From Deltaproteobacteria bacterium (GTDB lineage Bacteria; Myxococcota_A; Polyangia; Haliangiales; Haliangiaceae), in assembly GCA_020630875.1 (NCBI GenBank), contig JAHDIH010000006.1, positions 1 to 64,000 of the forward strand: a stretch of DNA of 64,000 nucleotides. The letters run 5' to 3'. Under the pieces are notes generated by a model. The model was given only the letters and a program-made list of their open reading frames with translations. It was not told the origin of the DNA and did not search any database. Positions 37,079 through 45,435 of the stretch are shown here, in pieces. Positions within the stretch are counted from its first letter, which is position 1. The number at the start of each line of letters is the position of its first letter. Position numbers and translations under genes: made by a program.

Positions 37079-38121
37079 AAGAAAAGGTAGTCGCGCAGGG
37101 GTTCTTACGACATTTCGAGGAACGTAAGCGGGACCTTCCTTGGCGAACAGATAGCACTCCTTATCGTCGGTGGATTTCAGAAATAATGCTGCAGCAAACT
37201 AAAGTTGCAACGGTTAAAGATTATTTTAACAGATGGATGTTGCGCTTTCCGACTGCATTAAGGTTAGCAGAAGCTCCGGTAGAGGAGGTCTTGGAGGCAT
37301 GGGCTGGACTTGGGTACTACAGAAGAGCTAGAAACATTCACGCAACTGCTGTGCAGATTGCAGAGTCCGGAATGCCGCAGTCGCGAGATGAGTGGATGAC
37401 CATGCCCGGCGTGGGACGCTATACGGCAAGTGCTGTCTCATCGATGACAACGGGGGAACGCGTGACGGTAGTGGATGGCAATGTGTCACGCATAATTAGT
37501 CGCATTTTCGGTTTGTATTGTGATGTCACTACCGGGAGTGGGCAGAAAGAAATTTGGCAAGTGGCTGATTCACTTCTACCTGAGAGAAGTTTCCCTGGGG
37601 ACTTCAATGAAGCAATGATGGAATTCGGGGCGCTGCAGTGCGTGCCTAAGAGTCCTAACTGCACCGATTGCATCTTGAAAAATGAGTGCGTCGCTTACTC
37701 TGAGGGGCTTGTTGCTACTTTGCCAATTCGTAATTCTAGAAAAAAGCAAAAGCGAAAAATGATAGTTGAGACGGCGTATTGTTTTACCAACGCCAGAAAT
37801 GAAGTGTTGTTAGCTAAGCGACTTGAAAAAGGATTATACGCTGGACTCTGGGAGTTTCCGATGGCTTCCACTCAAGAAGAACTTGAGTCAGAGTTATTGG
37901 TGCCAATTAGTAACGTTAGTAAGCCTTTGGGTATCGTCGAGAAGAAGCTAAGTCATCGAGTGCTGAAGATTACTTTGGTCCGAGCGTCGCTCGAGGCGAG
38001 GAAAAAATCACCCCATGGAACTAGGTATCAGGCGCTTGCGTGGTATAGCAAACGTAAGATTGAAGAGCTCGCCATATCGTCTACTACCGTTTCGATATTG
38101 CGACTTTTGGAGAAAAAATGA
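37075..38121 (+). CDS. mutY: A/G-specific adenine DNA glycosylase
   Basis: 348 residues, normal for MutY. LPWRTDSTPY and SEIMLQQTKV (catalytic Glu) open the glycosylase domain; the helix-hairpin-helix is PGVGRYTASA, and VVDGNVSRIISR carries the catalytic Asp. The iron-sulfur loop is C-x6-C-x2-C-x5-C (CVPKSPNCTDCILKNEC). The C-terminal Nudix-like domain (WEFPMAST, SHRVLKITLV) recognises 8-oxoG. It removes A opposite 8-oxoG. The start is TTG at 37075, overlapping the patatin stop (4 bp). Confidence 0.97.
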   Translation: MKEKVVAQGFLRHFEERKRDLPWRTDSTPYRRWISEIMLQQTKVATVKDYFNRWMLRFPTALRLAEAPVEEVLEAWAGLGYYRRARNIHATAVQIAESGMPQSRDEWMTMPGVGRYTASAVSSMTTGERVTVVDGNVSRIISRIFGLYCDVTTGSGQKEIWQVADSLLPERSFPGDFNEAMMEFGALQCVPKSPNCTDCILKNECVAYSEGLVATLPIRNSRKKQKRKMIVETAYCFTNARNEVLLAKRLEKGLYAGLWEFPMASTQEELESELLVPISNVSKPLGIVEKKLSHRVLKITLVRASLEARKKSPHGTRYQALAWYSKRKIEELAISSTTVSILRLLEKK

Positions 38122-38720
38122 CTAAAGAAAAAGCAACCGAGTACATGAATGTTGGATTCGAGAACATCGTTAAAGGCATTGGCGAATTGGGATACGATAT
38201 CAACGACGACAACTTTAAGGGAACGGATGAGCGAGCGGCACGTGGATTTCTGCAAATGGTGCTGCCCAAAAAGGAAGTAGAAGCAGGCATCGACGCCATG
38301 CTAAAAAAAACGTTCCCTGCGAAGTATAAGGAAATGGTGATTTCCAAGCATAACGTGGCGTTTGGCGTCTGCCCTCATCACTTGCTACCGGTAGTCTACC
38401 GAATTTCTATGGCTTACATTCCTAAAGATAAGGTACTAGGACTTTCTAAGTTGTCGCGACTAGCAAAACTGCTTGCTCGCGGACCTGTGCTCCAGGAAGA
38501 TTTAACTCACGATCTTTGCGATATCCTACACCAGCGTTTAGGTACGGAAGGTGCTGCTGTGTACGTTCAGGGATTGCATATGTGTATGGCAGCTAGGGGC
38601 ATCGGCGCACACGAAGCACGTCTTGTTACTAACTGTGTGACTGGCATTTTTCTAGATAACATGGCGACAAGACAGGAGTTCATCAAGTTGGTAACTGACA
38701 ATCACCCAACGTTAGTTTAA
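38118..38720 (+). CDS. folE: GTP cyclohydrolase I
   Basis: 200 residues. The zinc and active-site motif FGVCPHHLLPVVYRISMAYI and the GLSKLSRLAKLLARGPVLQE block are the GTP cyclohydrolase I signatures; a second zinc Cys is in QGLHMCMAARG. It converts GTP to 7,8-dihydroneopterin triphosphate, the first step of folate synthesis. It overlaps the mutY stop by 4 bp (ATGA) and is the last gene of the operon. Confidence 0.96.
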   Translation: MTKEKATEYMNVGFENIVKGIGELGYDINDDNFKGTDERAARGFLQMVLPKKEVEAGIDAMLKKTFPAKYKEMVISKHNVAFGVCPHHLLPVVYRISMAYIPKDKVLGLSKLSRLAKLLARGPVLQEDLTHDLCDILHQRLGTEGAAVYVQGLHMCMAARGIGAHEARLVTNCVTGIFLDNMATRQEFIKLVTDNHPTLV

Positions 38721-38813
38721 TGCGTGTTTGTACTCGCTTAACGGCATTTGCGCACAGTTAGAAAGATCGAAATTTTGTCGTGGTCGTTTGTGAACCCGTG
38801 TTAAGATTTCCCT

Positions 38814-39746
38814 ATGGGGGGGAATGAAAATTCATTTATGAAACTGCGGCTCATCGCCGATAGTTTCGCAGACAAATCCAAACGAACACAGGAAGTGATT
38901 GATGCTGCGCGCTCTCTCGGTTCTGTAGCCGATAGGATTATTCACGAGAAACTTGTGGACCCTGTAACTAGAGACTGGGCCAATACACTATTGGGACTTG
39001 GGCTGGTTGGTACTGCAGAACCAAAAGGGTACGTTGCAGAAGAAGGAGACTTCTTACTTTTTGCAAATTGGCCCAATGAGTATTCGTACCTCGTGGTCGT
39101 AGGCGCGCTTGATGGTGATGAGTTGTCGCGACTCGACATCCTTGAACTGGACAAGGAACGATTTACCTCGTACTCACAATTTTGGGCGAGAACCCGCAAC
39201 GCAGATGCCATAACTTCCGCATTTGTTTCCAAAGTTTTGGCGGCGAAGATTACGTCAGAAAAAACGGATGCATGGAATGTGATTCGCTATGCGTTTGCTC
39301 AAATTGAGCCCACTCGAATGCCTTCTGTCGCAGATAACGGAGAAGATAGTATCGAGTTTTTGATTCCGTACCTTCGCGTGGCAGCTCTGCTCGAACCTGG
39401 CGACCCGGAACATTCTTTTTCTTTGGGCAACGCGCTTCTCGCTTGCGATCGCTACCGCGAAGGTCTGGACGCGCTCTTAATCGCAAGCAAAGATCCTGAC
39501 CTGCGAGTTAGCTGTTTATGGCATGCCGGCAACGCAGCTCTTCGAATGGGGGAGCATAGGCGCGGAAGGTCTCTGTTTATTGCATTAACGCGACAAGAAG
39601 ACTGCCCAGCTCACTACATGGATTTCGCCACGGCATTTCTTGATGAGTTGGAACTTGTCGGAGAAGAAGAGCCGAAACGACAAAAGCGGCACGATGTAAA
39701 CGCGCCGCCTCCGTGGTCTCCAAATTGGAATGAACTATTCGGCTAA
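38814..39746 (+). CDS. TPR-like protein, function unknown
   Basis: 310 residues, no signal. An internal ATG at 38838 (MKLRLIADSF) is an alternative start. The first half (LLFANWPNEYSYLVVVGALDGDELSR) looks globular. From about 185 to 290 there are helix pairs with A/L/G spacing of tetratricopeptide type (EPGDPEHSFSLGNALLACDR, CLWHAGNAALRMGEHRRG). No partner can be named. It ends 12 bp inside the convergent AgmX-like gene. Confidence 0.7.
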   Translation: MGGNENSFMKLRLIADSFADKSKRTQEVIDAARSLGSVADRIIHEKLVDPVTRDWANTLLGLGLVGTAEPKGYVAEEGDFLLFANWPNEYSYLVVVGALDGDELSRLDILELDKERFTSYSQFWARTRNADAITSAFVSKVLAAKITSEKTDAWNVIRYAFAQIEPTRMPSVADNGEDSIEFLIPYLRVAALLEPGDPEHSFSLGNALLACDRYREGLDALLIASKDPDLRVSCLWHAGNAALRMGEHRRGRSLFIALTRQEDCPAHYMDFATAFLDELELVGEEEPKRQKRHDVNAPPPWSPNWNELFG

Positions 39747-41279
39747 TGTCAGCGACATTTTGTAGTCGATATTAGTTACGCCTTGGACGGTTCGAGATGG
39801 GAAGGTCCATGTCTTTGCCTTCATCGTCATACAATCTACAAAGTTCTGATCACTTAAGCCGTCAACTTTGGCTTCCGTCACTGTACCATCCGCTGCTACT
39901 GCGAGTTTCAGCGAAAAGTCTCCGGTAAGGTCTTTGGACTTAAGAAGCGCATGTTCGTAGCATCCTTGCACCACAGGCTTCCGCAACTTGATACGTTCTG
40001 CGATTCGCTCCTTGTTATGCGTTCCTTCGTCTGGGTCAGCTTGCTCTCTTGTTTGAGTTAAGATTTTGCTATTCTCTTGAGCAACTTTGGCATCTTCTAC
40101 AGGAAGTTGCGCGTATCCTGCGTACAGCTTTTGCGCTGGTTCGTAGTAGTCCTCATCAAACGTGCTTTCGTAGATCGAACGAAAATGGTGTCCGATTTTT
40201 AGTACGCGCGGTTGGAATTGCGCTCTTTCAGCTTCGCATGCTTCACCGCAGTCATTGAGGGCCGCCAATAGTTCGTTGTACTTCGTGGCAGTTAGGCGTG
40301 GGTTATTGTTGCTCAGAGCGTAATGTCCTTGCTCGAAGCGTACGCGCGCTATTTCGTTTGGAGACCCCGTACCGTCCGCAACTGCACTGTCTAGTGACTC
40401 GATGGCGTTATCAAAATGTCCGGCCGCGGCTGCTTTGGCGCTGTAGTTGAAAAGCCAAACGAAACGGGCGCGCTTGACTTGCTCTTCGGTACCCAGCCCA
40501 TCGAGGGTTTTATTGTACAACGCCACGGTTTCCTTGGCTGAAGTGTTTTGCGATGTTAAGTAGTGCATTTCGTTGATGATGACATCTTGTTTCATCGGCC
40601 ATGTTTTGAATGCTTTGGTGATAAGCGGTCCCACCTCAGACTTTCTTCCTTCCAGGTGAGCAATCCATGCTGCAACGTACGCATCGAGCGCTTTCTCTGA
40701 GTAGCTTCCTAGAATCGTTTTCGCTTTTGCGACGTCTCCCGCGCGAAGGCTTAAGTAAGAGAGCCAAACGCGAGCAACTTCAGCAGATTTTTCGCTAGGG
40801 TCTCGCTTTTGAAGCAGTTCGAGAGTCTTGACGGCTTCTTGATCTTTTCCTTGCAGCAGCTGCACGGTCGCCAACTGACGAAGGGTGATCGCTCCGATAC
40901 CGTTGTCTCCTACACTTTTCCAGTAGTCCGAAATAAGAGAATCGATTCGAGCGTTTGTAGCTTCCGGTTTTGATGCTTGACCATCACGCCATATCATTGA
41001 CACTAAAACTTGTAGTTCGATCTCTTTCTTGGAGCCCTTAGCCCCTTTGTACTTCTTTTCTTGCTGAGCGGTCGTTCGTTTGCCATTAGTGATTTTTCTC
41101 TTCACTAAAGTCGGAGCGCCAAGCGCGGATGGTTGGTAGAATCGGCCTTCTACAGTCAGGGCGTCGAAGCCTTCGAGTTGCAGGTTTTTGTCTTCTTGTT
41201 CCGCGGTAAGAATTTGAGTTTTAGTCCCGCTGCAGGCCGTGAGGGACAATATCAGTACAAATGTATTTAATTTCAGCAT
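39735..41279 (-). CDS. Lipoprotein with TPR-like helices and AgmX/PglI-like C-terminus
   Basis: 514 residues from ATG 41279, preceded by AAAGGA and starting a lipoprotein signal ending SLTAC; the frame extends to 41378. The middle (about 110-380) is helix-pair rich with TPR spacing (AVKTLELLQKRDPSEKSAEV, RVWLSYLSLRAGDVAKAKT). The C-terminal ~100 residues have the AgmX/PglI pattern: VVQGCYEHALLKSKDLTG, FSLKLAVAADGTVTEAKV, a second Cys in FVDCMTMKAKTWTFP. A scaffold role at the envelope is likely; the partner is unknown. Confidence 0.82.
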   Translation of the reverse strand: MLKLNTFVLILSLTACSGTKTQILTAEQEDKNLQLEGFDALTVEGRFYQPSALGAPTLVKRKITNGKRTTAQQEKKYKGAKGSKKEIELQVLVSMIWRDGQASKPEATNARIDSLISDYWKSVGDNGIGAITLRQLATVQLLQGKDQEAVKTLELLQKRDPSEKSAEVARVWLSYLSLRAGDVAKAKTILGSYSEKALDAYVAAWIAHLEGRKSEVGPLITKAFKTWPMKQDVIINEMHYLTSQNTSAKETVALYNKTLDGLGTEEQVKRARFVWLFNYSAKAAAAGHFDNAIESLDSAVADGTGSPNEIARVRFEQGHYALSNNNPRLTATKYNELLAALNDCGEACEAERAQFQPRVLKIGHHFRSIYESTFDEDYYEPAQKLYAGYAQLPVEDAKVAQENSKILTQTREQADPDEGTHNKERIAERIKLRKPVVQGCYEHALLKSKDLTGDFSLKLAVAADGTVTEAKVDGLSDQNFVDCMTMKAKTWTFPSRTVQGVTNIDYKMSLTLAE

Positions 41280-41371
41280 TGGTTTCCTTTGGAGACTAAA
41301 TAGCATAACTGAGCTACGGATTGAAGGCCCGTAGTTTGCCCCGTGAGTGTTTTCAAGATACTGTGGCCGCC

Positions 41372-41575
41372 ATGTCAAAAGCCGCGATTTTACTGCTTTT
41401 AGGCCTATCAGGATGCGTAGTGGTCAAACCCTACCAAAGGGGCTATTTCGCAAAGAAGGCCATGATTAGCGCTAAAGACAGTGGAGAACGTCGGTTTGAG
41501 CAGCATCAAACGGGCTCACGTGAAGGTGCAGACGGTGGTACTGGAGAGCCTTCAGGTGGTTGTGGATGCAACTGA
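41372..41575 (+). CDS. DUF4266 lipoprotein
   Basis: 67 residues from ATG 41372 (the frame starts at 41321). The signal ends LGLSGC, then VVVKPYQRGYFAKKAMIS and the C-terminal EGADGGTGEPSGGCGCN match DUF4266, whose hallmark is the Gly-rich GGCGCN end. DUF4266 genes are usually followed by a DUF3570 gene, as here (10-bp overlap). In other genomes the pair sits with an ApbE flavinyltransferase and thioredoxin-like genes; none is present here. Confidence 0.9.
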   Translation: MSKAAILLLLGLSGCVVVKPYQRGYFAKKAMISAKDSGERRFEQHQTGSREGADGGTGEPSGGCGCN

Positions 41576-42642
41576 CCCTGTTAGCGATTGTCATCGTGGC
41601 GTGCTTGCCAGCGTTTGGAGACGGTGAAATTACCGCGAGAACGTCGTACTACAAAGAGCGTGCGACTCGGGTTGTTCAACCAATGATCGACGCCTCCTTT
41701 GAAACGACCGATACGTCCACAGTCGACGCGCATTTTCTTGTCGACGCAATCACTTCCGCGTCGGCGGCATCGGGTTCCACGGGAACACCATTTTCTGAAA
41801 AACGCTACGAAGCCGGTGGAAGAGCAAGCAACGAATTCACCAACGTTTTTACGGGTGGGGTAAGTGGCAAGTACTCGACAGAGCCTGACTATCAATCGTG
41901 GTTTGTAGGAATAAATGGCGCATTCTCACTGGCCGAAGACAACTTTGTATTGAATCTTTCGTTGGGCGCATCTTTCGATTCGATTGATGATAGTGGAATC
42001 AACAATCCAATGGCTGAAGTGCAAGAGGAGAGCCTTCAAAGTTACCTCGGTTCGGTGGCGGTAACACAGTTGGTATCGAAAATTGCAGCTGTCAGTTTGA
42101 CTTACGACTTTACTACTGTGAACGGTTACCAGGCTAATCTTTATCGGGTTGTTCCTGCAGGAGGTATTTTTGTTCCGGAACGAGTCCCAGACCAAAGGTT
42201 CAGGCATGCGATTTTCGGACAATACAAGCTGTACGTACGCCCAGCAAAAGCAACGCTGATTACAGGTTATCGTTTTTACTTTGATAGTTGGAACGTGCAG
42301 GCGCACACTCCGTCTTTCAGATGGATTCAAGAGTTGGGAGATTCATTACTCCATTTTCGATTTCGATATCACCAACAACGTCGTGCCGATTTTCACCAAG
42401 ATCGTTATGTTTCTTCGAGTGAGGTATTTCTCACAGATGATGAAAAGCTGAGTTCGTTTAACGGATACACGTTGGGAACCAAATTAGTGCTGCAGTTGAG
42501 TGATATCGGATTTAAAGGCAGGTTAGGGCACGCTAGCGGAATCGTTAACGTAGACTACGTGATGCAAAACAATCGCTTTGGCGATGCCATTGCGGCTAGC
42601 GTCGGACTGACTTTACCGTTTGGTGATGACGCTGTAGACTGA
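41566..42642 (+). CDS. DUF3570 outer-membrane beta-barrel protein
   Basis: 358 residues from ATG 41566, starting a signal peptide (MQLTLLAIVIVACLPAFG). The mature start GEITARTSYYKERATRVVQP and the following VDAITSASAASGS are typical of DUF3570, which has MtrB-like or porin-like barrels; many alternating strands follow. Probably an outer-membrane barrel that works with the DUF4266 lipoprotein. The start codon lies inside the end of the DUF4266 gene, so the two are coupled. Confidence 0.88.
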   Translation: MQLTLLAIVIVACLPAFGDGEITARTSYYKERATRVVQPMIDASFETTDTSTVDAHFLVDAITSASAASGSTGTPFSEKRYEAGGRASNEFTNVFTGGVSGKYSTEPDYQSWFVGINGAFSLAEDNFVLNLSLGASFDSIDDSGINNPMAEVQEESLQSYLGSVAVTQLVSKIAAVSLTYDFTTVNGYQANLYRVVPAGGIFVPERVPDQRFRHAIFGQYKLYVRPAKATLITGYRFYFDSWNVQAHTPSFRWIQELGDSLLHFRFRYHQQRRADFHQDRYVSSSEVFLTDDEKLSSFNGYTLGTKLVLQLSDIGFKGRLGHASGIVNVDYVMQNNRFGDAIAASVGLTLPFGDDAVD

Positions 42643-42646
42643 TCGA

Positions 42647-43222
42647 GTGTCACGGGCGTACGTCATTTTCATAGTAATGTGGGTCATCAGCTGTTCAGAC
42701 CCTGCGGAGGTCTGCGGTCCAACGGAGGGGGCGATGCCTTCTATGAGCGTTGCGGCGAATGGCACAAGTTTCGAATACGAAAATTTTGTTTCCTCCGCCA
42801 ATAACGATTGTCCTTCGGCTGGCGCTCCAACGAGCATCACCATTGACGGTAGACAAAAAGAGACGGGCTTTTTCTTCACGCTTTGTCTGGCGCGGCCAAA
42901 CGAAATTGGTACTCAAGAGGTAGATGTAAAGTTACCTGACCCAGCCAATGCTCCAGGGAAAGAACTTCTAACGCTAATAAATTTTTTGGCGAAAGACGAC
43001 AGCGATTGCACCTATGACTTGGATGGTAGCGAAGGAAGTTCTGGATTGACTGCCACATTTGCAGGCTTTTGTAGGGACGGAATAGCTGAGGACTACTCTT
43101 TGAAGCTAAGAGGCACAGTAGGCGTGACAAAAACGTGCATGGGCCAAACACCAGAAAATCTACAGTTTGAGGTGAGCGAGCAAGAAGTAGTTGTGTCAGG
43201 TGCCGGCCCACTTTCGTTATGA
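42647..43222 (+). CDS. Lipoprotein; function unknown
   Basis: 191 residues, GTG start 5 bp after the DUF3570 stop. Signal MSRAYVIFIVMWVISC ends in a lipobox. The mature part has about seven Cys (CGPTEG, NNDCPSAGAP, FTLCLARP, DDSDCTYD, GFCRDG, KTCMG), enough for disulfides, and alternating strands. No family recognised. It is the third gene after DUF4266/DUF3570 and overlaps the convergent PLP enzyme gene by 6 bp. Confidence 0.7.
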   Translation: MSRAYVIFIVMWVISCSDPAEVCGPTEGAMPSMSVAANGTSFEYENFVSSANNDCPSAGAPTSITIDGRQKETGFFFTLCLARPNEIGTQEVDVKLPDPANAPGKELLTLINFLAKDDSDCTYDLDGSEGSSGLTATFAGFCRDGIAEDYSLKLRGTVGVTKTCMGQTPENLQFEVSEQEVVVSGAGPLSL

Positions 43223-44713
43223 ACGTTTGAAGAGCTTGTGCGTTAGTTTGTTCACTTTCTCGGTGACAAGCATCAACTCATCTCCATACTTCTCTATCAT
43301 TCGGAACAGAATAGGGTCGTCTCCTGACTTTCCAAGCTCTGACAAATCAACATCACCCGTGCCTGGGCTGTACATCTTTTCCATGATCTTTTGCACGGAG
43401 TACTTCACTACGCCACGTGCAGGAATATTGGCCATCATGCCGTAAAGTGCGGCGTCGCCTTGTTGGGCGACCTCAGGATTGGCCCGTACTTCTTCAATGG
43501 ATGCTTCTATGTCGCGAACAAATTCTTCCACCATACCTTCGTTGGCGACGCCGCAAGTACAATGAATGGCGCTAGGAAATTGATGTCGGTCGAAGTGCCA
43601 ATTTCTTGCTTGTAGTCTGTCGGCCACCGCCAAAGTATTGATACCGCTGGCAGGGGTGCAACGAAAGCTAACCAAGGTGGCGTCAGGTTTTCCTACCAGT
43701 TCAACCTCGGGAAGCGAATCCAGTCTTGCTATTAATTCCGCTTTTACAGCAAGAACCCTTCGAGCCAAGCCCTCGTAGCCGTCTGCCCCTATTGCGGCAA
43801 GTGTTGCCCAGGCTGCCGCTATTGGTCCGCCTGGTTTGGTACCAGGAATGCTTGCGGACGCGTAAACGCCACCAGGCCAATCGGTACTCACGAAAAATTG
43901 ATGGCGCATGTAACTCATGTCTTTGAAGATGAGAGCTGATGCTCCTTTGGCGGTATAGCCGTACTTATGAAGATCTGCTGAAATGGAGGTCACCCCATCT
44001 ACTCGAAAGTCCCATGGAGGAATCGGTTCGCCAATTTTTTCTAGCCAGGGCAAAATGAAGCCGCCAACGCAAGCATCGACGTGCAGCGGTAACCTTCGCT
44101 TGTTTGCGATTTCTCCTAAACCGGCGATGTCATCGATTACCCCTTGTGGGTAGTTTGGTGCTGACCCAGCGATGGCTATTGTATTTCTATCAATTTGCTT
44201 AGTGACGTCTCTTAAAGAAACTCTGTAGTCGTCATTGAGTTTGGCAATTTTCATTTTTACGCCAAAGTAATGACTCGCCTTTTCAAACGCGGCATGAATA
44301 GAACGGGGCACCACCATATTGGGTTTGAAAATCCAAGGTTTCTTTCTTCGAGCCCGGTCGCGGTAGGTTTTTACAGCCAAAAGTAAAGACTCCGTCCCTC
44401 CGGAGGTTAAGCTACCGACTGCTTTGTCGTTTGCATTCATCATCGAAGCGGTCATAGCAACAGCGGAAGCTTCCATTTTTTTTAGACTTGAGAAGGCAAT
44501 CGGATTAAGTGCATTTTCACTGAAAAACTTATTGTGTGCGTGCTTTAGAAAATGGCTGTGGTCGTCTCCTGCATGATAAACCAAGCACCACGTTCGCCCT
44601 GATCTCCAATCTGCATCCGCTTCTGACAAGGCGTCCATTTGCGCTAGGACTTCGTCGCTCCCTAAGCCAAACTTAGGAATTTCACTCAATAGCTCATTGG
44701 TACGGCTGGGCAT
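43217..44713 (-). CDS. PLP-dependent lyase, sphingosine-1-phosphate lyase-like
   Basis: 498 residues from ATG 44713; a TTG at 44731 adds six residues. Fold type I PLP features: GSLTSGGTESLLLAVKTYRD, GSAPNYPQGVIDDIAGL, LHVDACVGGFILPW and the Schiff-base Lys in ISADLHKYGYTAKGASALIF. The order and wording match the sphingosine-1-phosphate lyase/DPL1 branch of the glutamate-decarboxylase-like family, mostly eukaryotic but present in some deltaproteobacteria. Unlike eukaryotic forms it has no N-terminal membrane segment. Substrate specificity cannot be told from sequence. Confidence 0.85.
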   Translation of the reverse strand: MPSRTNELLSEIPKFGLGSDEVLAQMDALSEADADWRSGRTWCLVYHAGDDHSHFLKHAHNKFFSENALNPIAFSSLKKMEASAVAMTASMMNANDKAVGSLTSGGTESLLLAVKTYRDRARRKKPWIFKPNMVVPRSIHAAFEKASHYFGVKMKIAKLNDDYRVSLRDVTKQIDRNTIAIAGSAPNYPQGVIDDIAGLGEIANKRRLPLHVDACVGGFILPWLEKIGEPIPPWDFRVDGVTSISADLHKYGYTAKGASALIFKDMSYMRHQFFVSTDWPGGVYASASIPGTKPGGPIAAAWATLAAIGADGYEGLARRVLAVKAELIARLDSLPEVELVGKPDATLVSFRCTPASGINTLAVADRLQARNWHFDRHQFPSAIHCTCGVANEGMVEEFVRDIEASIEEVRANPEVAQQGDAALYGMMANIPARGVVKYSVQKIMEKMYSPGTGDVDLSELGKSGDDPILFRMIEKYGDELMLVTEKVNKLTHKLFKRS

Positions 44714-44794
44714 ACCCGAGTATCTCGACAAAAGGCAAAAAGCGCTAGTCGACTTGGAACGGTAGTCGCCCGTTACAAGCTTTCTAATACTCGA

Positions 44795-45082
44795 CTATTC
44801 TTTGCATTCAGAGATCTGCGAGAGTCCGAATAACGCTGAGCCAAGAAAAACAGACGCCGCGGCCACCGCCTGCAGTTGTCTGATACGCCGATCTTTTGGG
44901 GGTTCTTCTAGCGAGTTTCCAGTGGCAATTGTAAGTCCAGCGGAAACTACACCGATGTATGTGTCTGTCAATGGTGGGAGTAGTGACGGACAGTCTTTAT
45001 CGTTTGGTCCGGCCGGCCGACTAAGTGCAAACGAACAACCGGTGAGTAGAACTAAAAGCAGTAAGGTTACTTTGTGGAGCAC
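44795..45082 (-). CDS. Small lipoprotein; function unknown
   Basis: 95 residues. The signal MLHKVTLLLLVLLTGC ends in a lipobox, a Pro/Lys linker follows, and a hydrophobic C-terminal half (GVVSAGLTIATGN, VAAASVFLGSALFGLSQI) looks like one or two membrane or amphipathic helices. No family recognised. It sits alone on the minus strand upstream of the PLP lyase gene. Confidence 0.65.
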   Translation of the reverse strand: MLHKVTLLLLVLLTGCSFALSRPAGPNDKDCPSLLPPLTDTYIGVVSAGLTIATGNSLEEPPKDRRIRQLQAVAAASVFLGSALFGLSQISECKE

Positions 45083-45217
45083 GCGCGGAAAGTATTTGCA
45101 ACGTACGAGTAGGAGCCAGAGAAAGTGTTGGCAAACTATGGCAATCCTCCGTTAGAAAAGTCCTGTCATCGAATGCGAGTCTCTTTGGTGGAGAGTCGAG
45201 GCACCGCTAGCTCTGGT

Positions 45218-45376
45218 CTAATTCGACTTTTTACGTGGGCAGTTCTTACATGCCTTTTTCTTTTTGTATTTTTTGCAGCACTTTTTCTTCTTACCTGCCC
45301 ACACGGGAAGCATTATCCCGGGAGGAGGCGTACTGATCTGAAGTTCTCTGAAATTGATATTCACTTTCATTTTCAT
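45218..45376 (-). CDS. Small Lys/Cys-rich protein, uncertain
   Basis: About 52 residues from ATG 45376 (ATG 45370 also possible). The sequence STPPPGIMLPVWAGKKKK leads into a tail of alternating Lys and Cys (CCKKYKKKKACKNCPRKK), unlike any shadow frame nearby. It lies on the same strand 60 bp after the AgmX-like gene. No ribosome site is clear. It could be a real metal-binding peptide or a chance frame in a Lys-rich stretch. Confidence 0.4.
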   Translation of the reverse strand: MKMKVNINFRELQISTPPPGIMLPVWAGKKKKCCKKYKKKKACKNCPRKKSN

Positions 45377-45435
45377 TTTACAGCATTGTGAGACGTGCCG
45401 CAACGTTCACTCTTAACAGACGTGATTCTAGTGAT

